8,900 bases of DNA from an uncultured Clostridia bacterium (GCA_946539625.1 CAMNHT010000039.1:1-8900), one strand, 5' to 3'; counted from the first letter of the stretch, positions 1 through 6,990 are shown. Program-made: numbers and translations. Notes: a model not told the origin generated them from the letters alone.

Positions 1-1
1 G

Positions 2-646
2 GTCATCACGCACGAAGCGGGGCACGCTTTTGAATACTGGATGAACCGCAAGCGCGTTCCGATCGAGTATTCCTGCCCGAGCGCGGAGGCATGCGAGGTC
101 CACTCGATGAGCATGGAGTTCTTCGGCTGGAGAAACGCGGACGGCTTCTTCGGTCCCGACGCAAGAAAGTTCAAGTACAGCCATCTTTCCGGCGCGCTGA
201 CCTTCATCCCGTACGGCACGATGGTCGATCACTTCCAGCACATCGTCTATGAGAAGCCGGACATGACGCCCAAAGAGCGCCACGCGGAATGGAAGCGGCT
301 TTTAGGCATCTATATGCCGTGGATCCGTCTGGACGGAGAGATCCCGTTCTACAGCGAGGGCGAGGGCTGGCAGCGGCAGAGCCATATCTACGAGGTCCCG
401 TTCTACTACATCGACTACTGCCTGGCGCAGACGGTCGCGCTGGAGATCTGGGCGATGATCCAGAAGGACGAGGCAAACGCCTGGAAGCACTACATGGCAT
501 ACACGGTGCAGGGCGGCAGCAGAACGTTTGTCGACCTCCTGAAGCACGCCGATCTTACCACGCCGTTTGACGAAGCATGTCTCCGCGAGGTCTGCGAAAC
601 CGCGAACAAGTGGCTTGAGAGCTATGATATGACGGGGATCGAGTAA
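2..646 (+). CDS. M3-family zinc oligoendopeptidase, C-terminal part (5' truncated)
   Basis: This is the last 214 codons of a metallopeptidase that cleaves short peptides, probably in the cytoplasm. The frame is open from base 2, so the gene begins upstream of the window. The zinc motif HEAGH is at visible residues 4-8. The two His are metal ligands and the Glu is the catalytic base. The third ligand is probably the Glu about 24 residues later, in the segment AEACEVHSMSME. Further on, VDHFQHIVYEKP, YMPW and SHIYEVPFYYIDY are typical of the M3 subgroup that is related to PepF but distinct from it (the TIGR02289-type oligoendopeptidase). The His and Tyr residues of the last motif are expected to line the substrate site. 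The catalytic half looks intact to a normal stop at 644-646. A hairpin terminator follows within 15 bases, so this gene ends its own transcript and is not joined to pth. The family call is strong; the substrate is unknown. Confidence 0.93.
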   Translation, partial: VITHEAGHAFEYWMNRKRVPIEYSCPSAEACEVHSMSMEFFGWRNADGFFGPDARKFKYSHLSGALTFIPYGTMVDHFQHIVYEKPDMTPKERHAEWKRLLGIYMPWIRLDGEIPFYSEGEGWQRQSHIYEVPFYYIDYCLAQTVALEIWAMIQKDEANAWKHYMAYTVQGGSRTFVDLLKHADLTTPFDEACLREVCETANKWLESYDMTGIE

Positions 647-660
647 AAGATTCGGTAAAC

Positions 661-683
661 AGGGCTGTTTCGGCAGCCCTTTT
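661..683 (+). terminator. Rho-independent terminator after the M3 peptidase gene
   Basis: AGGGCTG (661-667) pairs perfectly with CAGCCCT (674-680) around the loop TTTCGG. A short T run (680-683) and a further T-rich stretch follow. It lies 14 bases after the peptidase stop codon and just before the pth promoter. Confidence 0.85.
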
Positions 684-686
684 CTG

Positions 687-715
687 TTGCGCGGCGCCAA
701 AAGGCATGATATAAT
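687..715 (+). promoter_or_regulatory. Sigma-A-type promoter for the pth-mfd transcript
   Basis: The -35 box is TTGCGC (687-692) and the -10 box is a perfect TATAAT (710-715), with a 17-base spacer. The bases TG at 707-708 make it an extended -10 promoter. The predicted start of transcription is near 722, exactly where the first leader hairpin begins. The 12-mer TTTTCTGTTGCG covering the -35 box (680-691) recurs exactly at the Mini-RNase III promoter (8197-8208). Confidence 0.75.
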
Positions 716-721
716 AAATCC

Positions 722-904
722 GTCAGATGCGGCGACATGCGCGGCGCATCTGACACCTTGCCGTTTTCGCCGCTCGCATGACCCGAAGGGGCATAGGCGA
801 AAACGGAAAACCGGTTTGCAGAAGTTTTTCTGCAAACCGAGGGGCAAAAGCCCCATAACCCCTCCCCTATTTTGGGCGTGGGGCAATACGTTTTGCAGAA
901 AGGA
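722..904 (+). promoter_or_regulatory. Long structured 5' leader of pth; candidate RNA switch over the Shine-Dalgarno site
   Basis: About 190 untranslated bases lie between the predicted transcription start and the pth start codon, and most of them fold. Visible stems: GTCAGATGCG 722-731 with 745-754 (10 bp, perfect); CCGTTTTCGCC 761-771 with 796-806 (11 bp, perfect), enclosing a small CCC-GAA-GGG hairpin (782-790); CGGTTTGCAGAA 812-823 with 828-839 (12 bp, GTTT loop); GGGGC 841-845 with GCCCC 850-854 (AAAA loop). The bases 825-836 can instead pair with 892-903 (12 bp including two G-U pairs), covering the pth ribosome binding site AAAGGA (899-904). GCCCC 850-854 can likewise pair with GGGGC 880-884, nested inside that helix. 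No stem is followed by a long T run, so control of translation rather than termination is suggested. I do not recognise a known riboswitch class. It could also be a dispersed intergenic repeat that landed in the leader. Confidence 0.6.
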
Positions 905-910
905 ACGGAT

Positions 911-1519
911 ATGTATCTCATCGTGGGGCTCGGAAATCCCGGGCTGAGCTATAAAAAAACAAGACACAATGCGGGTTTTCAGGCGCTGGATGTGCTGGCG
1001 GAGGAACTCGGCGTGCGCGTGAAAACCAAAGGCTTTTCCGCGCTGTATGGCGAGGGACGCGTCGGGGACGAGCGGGTTATTTTGGCAAAACCGCAGACGT
1101 ACATGAATCTTTCCGGCGACGCGGTGCAGAGCCTGATGCACTTCTATAAGCTCCCGCCGGAACGACTGATCGTGCTCTATGACGACATTGAGCTGCCTTT
1201 GGGCAGCCTTCGCATCCGCGAAAAAGGCTCGGCGGGCAGTCACAACGGCATGCGTTCTATCATTGCGTGCATCAACTCCGAAAGCTTCCCGCGCATCCGC
1301 ATCGGCATGGGCAAGGATGAAAGCCTGCAGCTTCGTGACTATGTGCTGAAACGCCCCTCGAAGGAGGAGCAAAAGACGCTCGACGAGGTATACATACACG
1401 CGGCGGACGCAGCAAAGCTGATCGTATCCGGCAACATCGGCGAGGCGCAGACGAAGTACAACAAGAAGCACGAAAAGAACAAGTCCGTCTCGATCGACGG
1501 GCACGGCAAGGAAGAATAA
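911..1519 (+). CDS. pth: Peptidyl-tRNA hydrolase (Pth)
   Basis: The 202-residue cytoplasmic enzyme hydrolyses the ester bond of peptidyl-tRNAs that drop off the ribosome, recycling the tRNA. The length is normal for bacterial Pth. Family motifs are all present: GLGNPG (residues 6-11, with Asn9), RHNAGF with the catalytic His19, QTYMNLSG with Asn66, YDDIELP with Asp92, which activates the His, and GSAGSHNGMRS with Asn112. The C-terminal tail is very basic (KKHEKNKSVSIDGHGKEE), consistent with RNA binding. The ATG at 911 is chosen because it directly precedes the conserved YLIVGLGNPG segment and has AAAGGA (899-904) six bases upstream; an earlier in-frame TTG at 872 lacks such support. It is preceded by its own promoter and a long structured leader, and mfd follows after 29 bases, a gene order common in Firmicutes (pth is also called spoVC there). 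Confidence 0.97.
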   Translation: MYLIVGLGNPGLSYKKTRHNAGFQALDVLAEELGVRVKTKGFSALYGEGRVGDERVILAKPQTYMNLSGDAVQSLMHFYKLPPERLIVLYDDIELPLGSLRIREKGSAGSHNGMRSIIACINSESFPRIRIGMGKDESLQLRDYVLKRPSKEEQKTLDEVYIHAADAAKLIVSGNIGEAQTKYNKKHEKNKSVSIDGHGKEE

Positions 1520-1520
1520 T

Positions 1521-1538
1521 TGGTGCATTTTTGCACCA
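1521..1538 (+). promoter_or_regulatory. Intercistronic hairpin between pth and mfd
   Basis: TGGTGCA (1521-1527) pairs perfectly with TGCACCA (1532-1538) around a TTTT loop. No T run follows, so it is unlikely to end transcription. It sits between an AAGGA-type site in the last pth codons (1508-1512) and the mfd ATG at 1549. It could tune mfd translation or stabilise mRNA ends. Confidence 0.5.
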
Positions 1539-1548
1539 TATAAGTGAT

Positions 1549-4500
1549 ATGAAAGAGCTTTTACACGCGGTCGCGAATGACCCCGGCTATCGACAGCTGC
1601 ATGCAGCATTGGAAAACGGCGACGGAACGGTCGCCGTATTCGGCTTAAGTGAAACGCACCGCCCTGCGGTAAACGCCGCGTTAAGCGAGGAGTACACCGT
1701 CCTCTGGGTCGCGCCGACGCCCGCGGAGGCAATGCGGATATACGAGCTGCAGCGGGCATATCGAGCCGATACCGGGCTGTATCTGCCGCGCGAACTGCCG
1801 TTGACGCATTTGGAAGCAGTTTCGTCCGAACGCCGATCCGAACGCCTTGCGGTGCTGTCGCGGCTTGCGCTTTCCGTGTCCTCGCTGATCGTGACCTGTG
1901 CCGAAGCTTTGATGGAGCGTCTCGTTCCGCATGAGACATTTTTGTCGCAGATCGTGCGTATCACGGTCGGCGATACGGTCGATCCGCGCGATCTCATGGC
2001 AAAGCTTGCGGAAGCGGGCTATGAACGGACGGCGGAGATCGAGGGACCCGGGCAGTTCGCGGCACGCGGCGACATCCTCGACGTGTTCCCGCCGCAGGCG
2101 GAGTATCCGTACCGCATCGAGTTTTTCGGCGATGACGTGGACCAGATGCGCGTATTCGATCCTTTGACGCAGCGCAGCATCGAGCAGGCGCGTTCCGCCG
2201 TGCTGCCGCCGGCGTTTGAAACGCCGCAGACACAGGAAGCGATGGCAAGGGCTCTCAGGCTTTTGAAGAACGCGCAGGGCTTTGACGCACAGCGCGAAGC
2301 GTGGAAGGAGCAGCGCCCATGCGTCGGCGCAGACGTGCTCGTACCGCTTCTCTACCCCGTGACCGAAACGCTGCTCGATTATCTTCCGAACGGAAGCCTG
2401 ATCCTGATGAACGAGCCGAGTCGCATTGCGGACGAGGCGAAGGCGGCTGAGCTGGTCTTTTCGGAAACCGTGGCGGCGACGCTCGAACGCGGCGAAGGGC
2501 ATCCGTCGCAGGGGAAGCTTCTGATCGAAGCGGACGCTTTGATGCGGCGGCTCGACACGACACACAGCGCGGCATACTACGCGCTGTTCCGCCCGTACAC
2601 AAATTTCAAACATCGCGGACGCGTTGGCTTTACGGTCGAGCCCGCGCCGGCGTATCTCAATGACTCGGCGCAGTTCTTATCCGAGCTCGGTCGTCTTCTG
2701 AAGGCGCGGGAGGCGGTGCTTTTGTACGTCGGCGAGGCGCAGGAGCGCATGCGCGACGTGCTAAGGGACAGCGATCTGAACATCGCTTATGCGGATCATC
2801 TCGTTCGCCCGCCGGTGCGCGGCGAAGCGCTGATTGTATCCGAATCCCTTCCACAGGGCTTTGCGTTTCCGGAAACACATCTTTATGTACTCACCGCGCA
2901 GGAGCTGTTCGGAAAGCGTCCTTCCGCGCACGCAAAAAAACGCGGCGGCACGCTGAAGTTTACGGACCTTTCGGTGGGCGATTACGTGGTGCATGAGGCG
3001 CACGGCATCGGAAAATTCCTCGGTGTGGAGCAGCTGACGGTCGACGGCAGCACGAAGGATTATCTGCTGTTCGCCTATCGCGGCGACGACCGGCTGTATA
3101 TCCCGACCGACCAGCTGGACCGCATCCAGAAATACGTCGGCGCGGACGCGGAGGTGCCTCCGCAGCTCAGTAAACTCGGCGGTGCGGAGTGGCAGCAGCG
3201 CGTGGAAAAGGCACGACAGGGCGCAAAGAAGCTTGCGGTCGACCTTGCGCGGCTTTACGCGGCGCGAACGAGCAACGGCGGGTTCGCGTTTTCGAAGGAC
3301 ACGCCGTGGCAGAAGCGGCTTGAGGACGCCTTCCCCTATCAGGAAACGCCGGATCAGGCGCAGGCGATTCTCGACGTGAAGCGCGACATGGAATCCCCGC
3401 GTCCGATGGACCGGCTTTTATGCGGCGACGTGGGCTACGGCAAGACCGAGGTCGCGATGCGCGCGGCGTTCAAGGCGGCGCAGGACAGCAAGCAAACGGC
3501 GTTCCTCGTGCCGACGACGATCCTTGCGCAGCAGCATTACCATACGCTCTTGCAGCGGTTTGCAGACTATCCGGTGAAGGTCGCGTGTCTTTCGCGCTTC
3601 CAATCCGCAAAGGAATGCACCGAGGTCAAAAAGGGGCTCGAAACGGGCGAGATCGACGTGGTCGTGGGTACGCATGCGCTGCTTGCAAAGTCGGTGAAGT
3701 TCAAAAACCTCGGGCTTCTCATCATCGATGAGGAACACCGCTTCGGCGTGAATCACAAGGAGCAGATCAAGGCTTTGCGCAGCGAAATCGACGTTTTGAC
3801 GCTGACGGCGACGCCGATCCCGCGGACGCTGAATCTGTCGATGACCGGCATTCGCGACATCAGTACGATCGAAACGCCGCCGGAGAACCGCTTTCCCGTA
3901 CAGACGTTTGTGACGGAATACAACGACGCGTTCGTTGCAACGGCGCTTCAAAGGGAGCTTTCCCGCGGAGGACAGGCATTTATCGTGTCGAACCGCGTGA
4001 TGACCATGGGCTCGACGCTGACGCATTTTCAGGCGCTTTTGCCGGAAGCGCGCATTGCGATGGCACACGGACAGATGCCGGAAGCGCAGCTTGAAAACAC
4101 GATGATGGCGTTTATCAACAAGGAATACGACATCCTGCTCTGCTCGACGATCGTGGAAAGCGGCGTGGACATTCCGAACGCGAACACGCTCGTTGTGCTC
4201 GACGCGGATAAGCTGGGACTTGCGCAGCTCTATCAGCTTCGCGGAAGAGTCGGGCGATCGACACGCATGGCGTACGCGTATCTGACCGTGCCGCAGGCGC
4301 GCGCGGTCTCCGAAACGGCGCAGAAGCGTCTCCTTGCGATCCGCGAATTCACGCAGTTCGGCGCGGGCTTCCGCCTTGCGATGCGCGACCTTGAGATCCG
4401 CGGGGCGGGAAGTCTTTTAGGCGCGGAGCAGCACGGGCACATCACGGACGTCGGCTATGAATTCTACTGCAAACTGATGCGCTCCGCCGTTGCCGAGGCA

Positions 4501-4989
4501 AAGGGCGAAACGGTCGCGCCGGAGATTGAAACGACGGTCGACGTGCCGATCGACGCGTATATTCCGAAGTCGTTTCTGCCCTCGGAGCTGCACCGGCTTG
4601 CCATGTACAAGCGGATCGCGCAGATACAGGACAGCGATTCGTATACGGACCTATTAGACGAGTTCAACGACCGCTACGGCGACCTGCCCGAGCCGGTCAT
4701 GACGCTGATGCAGCTTGCCCTGATCCGTGCCTACGCGCGGCGTGCGGGCTTTTCCGCCGTCACCGTGCGCGACGGAAAAACAACGCTTACTTATGACGCG
4801 TCCGCGCATCCGGACGGGATGCAGCTTCTTGCCATCCTGTCCTCGGAACCGAACCTGAAGCTTTTGGCAAACGAGCCTGCGGCGGTCCAATGGACCGACA
4901 GAAAGCTCGTTATTCGCGATTTTGTCAAAAAACTTCCACAATTAATTTACAGACTGATGCATTGCACCGACGCCGACGTCGGAGTATAA
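1549..4989 (+). CDS. mfd: Transcription-repair coupling factor Mfd
   Basis: Mfd is an ATP-driven DNA translocase that pushes stalled RNA polymerase off damaged DNA and recruits UvrA/UvrB. The product has 1146 residues, a usual family length. Seen in order: an N-terminal UvrB-like module (about residues 1-330, including GPGQFAARGDILDVFPP and YRIEFFGDDVDQMRVFD); the RNA-polymerase interaction domain (about 470-550, starting VGDYVVHEAHGIGKFLG); and the helicase core with Walker A GDVGYGKTE (from residue 626), DEEHRFG (from 727), TLTATPIPRTLNLSMTGIRD and the motif VI segment QLRGRVGRS (from 896). A C-terminal TRCF domain follows, in the region of ETTVDVPIDAYIP and LHRLAMYKRIA. ATG 1549 (MKELLHAV) is preferred over the in-frame TTG at 1531, which lies in a hairpin, but neither has a clear ribosome binding site. 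It is probably co-transcribed with pth. Its stop codon lies inside the -10 box of the next promoter. Confidence 0.97.
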   Translation: MKELLHAVANDPGYRQLHAALENGDGTVAVFGLSETHRPAVNAALSEEYTVLWVAPTPAEAMRIYELQRAYRADTGLYLPRELPLTHLEAVSSERRSERLAVLSRLALSVSSLIVTCAEALMERLVPHETFLSQIVRITVGDTVDPRDLMAKLAEAGYERTAEIEGPGQFAARGDILDVFPPQAEYPYRIEFFGDDVDQMRVFDPLTQRSIEQARSAVLPPAFETPQTQEAMARALRLLKNAQGFDAQREAWKEQRPCVGADVLVPLLYPVTETLLDYLPNGSLILMNEPSRIADEAKAAELVFSETVAATLERGEGHPSQGKLLIEADALMRRLDTTHSAAYYALFRPYTNFKHRGRVGFTVEPAPAYLNDSAQFLSELGRLLKAREAVLLYVGEAQERMRDVLRDSDLNIAYADHLVRPPVRGEALIVSESLPQGFAFPETHLYVLTAQELFGKRPSAHAKKRGGTLKFTDLSVGDYVVHEAHGIGKFLGVEQLTVDGSTKDYLLFAYRGDDRLYIPTDQLDRIQKYVGADAEVPPQLSKLGGAEWQQRVEKARQGAKKLAVDLARLYAARTSNGGFAFSKDTPWQKRLEDAFPYQETPDQAQAILDVKRDMESPRPMDRLLCGDVGYGKTEVAMRAAFKAAQDSKQTAFLVPTTILAQQHYHTLLQRFADYPVKVACLSRFQSAKECTEVKKGLETGEIDVVVGTHALLAKSVKFKNLGLLIIDEEHRFGVNHKEQIKALRSEIDVLTLTATPIPRTLNLSMTGIRDISTIETPPENRFPVQTFVTEYNDAFVATALQRELSRGGQAFIVSNRVMTMGSTLTHFQALLPEARIAMAHGQMPEAQLENTMMAFINKEYDILLCSTIVESGVDIPNANTLVVLDADKLGLAQLYQLRGRVGRSTRMAYAYLTVPQARAVSETAQKRLLAIREFTQFGAGFRLAMRDLEIRGAGSLLGAEQHGHITDVGYEFYCKLMRSAVAEAKGETVAPEIETTVDVPIDAYIPKSFLPSELHRLAMYKRIAQIQDSDSYTDLLDEFNDRYGDLPEPVMTLMQLALIRAYARRAGFSAVTVRDGKTTLTYDASAHPDGMQLLAILSSEPNLKLLANEPAAVQWTDRKLVIRDFVKKLPQLIYRLMHCTDADVGV

Positions 4990-4990
4990 T
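4962..4990 (+). promoter_or_regulatory. Sigma-A-type promoter inside the 3' end of mfd
   Basis: TTGCAC (4962-4967) and a perfect TATAAT (4985-4990) are separated by 17 bases. The predicted start is near 4997, giving a leader of about 29 bases for the lipoprotein gene. The spacer and first base after it carry the 10-base palindrome CCGACGTCGG (4973-4982), a possible operator site. The mfd stop TAA (4987-4989) is part of the -10 box. Confidence 0.72.
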
Positions 4991-5003
4991 AGACAAAACG
5001 AAC

Positions 5004-5020
5004 AGAAAGGAACTACCTTT
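5004..5020 (+). promoter_or_regulatory. Ribosome binding site of the lipoprotein gene, with a small occluding hairpin
   Basis: AGAAAGGA (5004-5011) is the only good site before the ATG at 5026, but it lies 14 bases away, longer than usual. Its AAAGG (5006-5010) can pair with CCTTT (5016-5020) around a five-base loop. The stem is weak (5 bp), so regulation is only a possibility. Confidence 0.45.
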
Positions 5021-5025
5021 GTTTT

Positions 5026-6483
5026 ATGAAGATACAAAAACGGCTTTTTGCACTTCTGACGGCGGCGCTGCTGCTTTTGCCGCTTACGGGATGCCTCGTT
5101 CCGAAAGAAACGGAAACGACCGCAGATCCCACGGCGTCCTCCGGCTCCGTTGCGGCGCCGGACGGTGTAACCGCAGCGCCTTCGTCCGCAGCGTTTGACG
5201 GCGACGCGATCGCGATTGAGCTCGGCGATATCAAGATCACCGCACAGGAATTCAGTGACACGTTCGATCAGTATGTCAACTACTTCTCCTACAGCTACGG
5301 CATGGACGAAGAAATGCTCAATCAGTTCAAGGGCATGACCGAGGAATGGCTGATCGAATACTACATGCCCGAATGGAAGGCAAAGGAACTCGGTATTACG
5401 CTCTCCGCCGAGCAGGAAGCGGAATGCGCTGCAAGCGCGCAGGCGGCGGTCGATGAAGAACGCGATAAGCTGCTGTGTTACTACGGCGATCCCGAAGGGA
5501 ACGTTGAGGACATTTCGAAGCTTTCCGACGAACAGCGTGAAAGTGCGCTTGCGGATATCAATGACGAGCTTTCCTATATGTACGGCGAAGGATATACCTT
5601 TGACGACTACCTTTCCATGCGGTATGACAGCGCGCTTTCGAGCAAACGCATGGCTGTGTTTTCGTCGCTTCTGGAGGAACGGTTCGCCGCAGAGAATTCC
5701 GTGGACCGGGCGGCGATCGACGAATGGTATGAAACCACGCTTGCCGAGCAGCAGCAGACGTTTACCGAAGATCCTTCAACGTATCTTGACTGCCGGAACG
5801 GCGTTGCGCTTACAGACGATCCGATCTGCCTGTTTGCGCCGAAGGAAGCCGCGCGGATCGAGATTATTTACATCCCCGCAGATAACAGCGACGCCGATAA
5901 GCTCGATGAAACCAGGACCGCGATGACGGAGCTGGAAGCTGAATACGGCGCGCTTGCACTTCGCGGAGAGAATGCAGAACGTCAGGCGGAGATCGTGACC
6001 GAATACGCAAAGCTGAAGGAAACGCTCGATGCGCTCATTGCGCAGCGCAGCGCCGGTGCAAAGGAGACCGCGGACAAGGCGTATGCGGACCTTTCGGGCG
6101 GCATGTCGTTTTCGGACGCCATGGAGCTCTATAATACGCATGATGACGAGGAAAGCGGACGCTTCGAGCAGGTCGTCTTCCTTGACGGCAGCGAGCCGAA
6201 GTATCCGGCGCTTGCCGAAGCGGCGAAATTGCTCACCGTCGGCGCTTACTCCGAACCGATCCTCGTTGACGGCGACTGCTGCATCGCGCGGCTTGTTGAG
6301 ATCCTTCCGGAGGGCGTGATCGACCGCGCGTCAATCGAAGCCGAAATCGCCGAGACCGCCGAACGCGTTATCTCGAAAAACGCATGGCAGGCGCAGCAGG
6401 ATGCATGGGTTGAGGAAGCAAAGGCCGCGGCTGTCTATCATCGCGAAACATATGAGATGCTGATCAATATGTACCTGAACTGA
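5026..6483 (+). CDS. SurA/PrsA-like lipoprotein with a degenerate parvulin-type domain
   Basis: The 485-residue product is an exported lipoprotein, probably a folding chaperone on the outer face of the membrane. Residues 1-23 form a lipoprotein signal: basic start, hydrophobic run, and lipobox LTGC with Cys23. Residues 24-56 are a Ser/Thr/Ala/Pro-rich linker. About 57-250 resembles the SurA N-terminal chaperone domain (GDIKITAQEFSDTF, then MPEWKAKELGITLSAEQEAE). The parvulin-like part begins near residue 277 (ARIEIIYIPAD), is interrupted by a charged helical, probably coiled-coil stretch (about 286-345), and resumes with YADLSGGMSFSDAMELY, LTVGAYSEPI and GDCCIARLVEIL (to about 430). The His expected in the first parvulin strand (normally HIL) is Tyr-Ile here, so isomerase activity may be lost. 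PrsA-like genes beside mfd are common in Clostridia. It has its own promoter and runs into the next gene after 25 bases. Confidence 0.8.
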   Translation: MKIQKRLFALLTAALLLLPLTGCLVPKETETTADPTASSGSVAAPDGVTAAPSSAAFDGDAIAIELGDIKITAQEFSDTFDQYVNYFSYSYGMDEEMLNQFKGMTEEWLIEYYMPEWKAKELGITLSAEQEAECAASAQAAVDEERDKLLCYYGDPEGNVEDISKLSDEQRESALADINDELSYMYGEGYTFDDYLSMRYDSALSSKRMAVFSSLLEERFAAENSVDRAAIDEWYETTLAEQQQTFTEDPSTYLDCRNGVALTDDPICLFAPKEAARIEIIYIPADNSDADKLDETRTAMTELEAEYGALALRGENAERQAEIVTEYAKLKETLDALIAQRSAGAKETADKAYADLSGGMSFSDAMELYNTHDDEESGRFEQVVFLDGSEPKYPALAEAAKLLTVGAYSEPILVDGDCCIARLVEILPEGVIDRASIEAEIAETAERVISKNAWQAQQDAWVEEAKAAAVYHRETYEMLINMYLN

Positions 6484-6508
6484 CCGATTTCATAAGGAGG
6501 AGAAACCT

Positions 6509-6931
6509 ATGATGTACTGTCCGAAATGCGGTGTTTCCCTGCCCGACGATGCAACCGTGTGCGACGCATGCGGTGCGCACATCGGCCCGATGCCCGATCC
6601 CGATTTTGATCCGCCGAAGAAGGAAAAGAAGTCCGAAAAAGCGCCGGACGTCAGGACCGCTTTCCGCAAATGGGCGGAGGATCAGGGCATGTTCTGTCTG
6701 ATCGCAAAGGCCGTTGCGGTCGTGGTGATGCTGTTCTATCTGCTCACCTCGGTCGTGTATACGGTCACGCTGATCGTCGAAAAATACTCCGGCGGCGTGA
6801 TCTTTTCGGAATTCTTCCTAAAGCTTCTCACCGGTCTCGTCTACGGCGTCATCATCTGGCTGCTCAGTGACGCGGTGTTGTATCTGCAAAAGCTCTATGA
6901 GATGAAGAAGAACGAAATGAAGGACAAATAA
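6509..6931 (+). CDS. Small zinc-ribbon membrane protein of unknown function
   Basis: The product has 140 residues. The N-terminus is a double-cysteine zinc ribbon (CPKC at residues 4-7 and CDAC at 18-21), the common zinc-ribbon type seen at the start of many Firmicutes membrane proteins. Next comes a charged Lys/Asp/Pro-rich linker (about 27-60) and two hydrophobic segments (about 63-90 and 103-126), then a lysine-rich tail (KLYEMKKNEMKDK). The ribbon and tail are expected in the cytoplasm, with a short loop outside. AGGAGG at 6495-6500 is eight bases before the first of two tandem ATG codons (6509 and 6512), so the first is chosen; the second would change only one residue. It lies 25 bases after the lipoprotein gene with no terminator between them, so the two are probably one operon, closed by the hairpin at 6963-6990. 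No enzymatic motif is visible and no specific function can be assigned. Confidence 0.85.
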   Translation: MMYCPKCGVSLPDDATVCDACGAHIGPMPDPDFDPPKKEKKSEKAPDVRTAFRKWAEDQGMFCLIAKAVAVVVMLFYLLTSVVYTVTLIVEKYSGGVIFSEFFLKLLTGLVYGVIIWLLSDAVLYLQKLYEMKKNEMKDK

Positions 6932-6962
6932 CGGATCTCATTTGCGGCTGTGCCGCGCGTCA

Positions 6963-6990
6963 ACACGGGTGTGTGAAATCACGCCCGTGT
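6963..6990 (+). terminator. Probable terminator after the zinc-ribbon gene
   Basis: ACACGGGTGTG (6963-6973) pairs with CACGCCCGTGT (6980-6990) over 11 positions, with one G-U pair and the loop TGAAAT. A moderate T-rich tail (ATTTATTTG) follows. A smaller GCGGC/GCCGC hairpin (6944-6956) lies just before it. Confidence 0.7.

Noticed and set aside
841..885. Transcription terminator inside the pth leader
   Set aside because: The GGGGC/GCCCC hairpin is not followed by a T run (ATAACCCC follows), so an attenuator working by termination is not supported.
722..910. T-box or other known riboswitch class for the pth leader
   Set aside because: I could not find a T-box core or another aptamer motif I know by eye; an Infernal search would be needed to exclude known classes.
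1531..1548. TTG start for mfd
   Set aside because: The codon overlaps the hairpin 1521-1538 and has no well-spaced ribosome binding site; ATG 1549 matches the expected Mfd N-terminus better.
302..1939. 545-codon open frame on the - strand
   Set aside because: It lies opposite the M3 peptidase, pth and mfd, crosses the terminator and promoter region, and its translation shows no recognisable domain. Long antisense frames arise from codon bias in GC-rich genes.
1681..2613. 310-codon open frame on the - strand
   Set aside because: It lies entirely opposite mfd, is Arg/His/Leu-rich, and has no domain or independent signals; a shadow of the mfd codon pattern.
3418..4068. 216-codon open frame on the - strand
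   Set aside because: It lies opposite the highly conserved mfd helicase motifs; a coding shadow.
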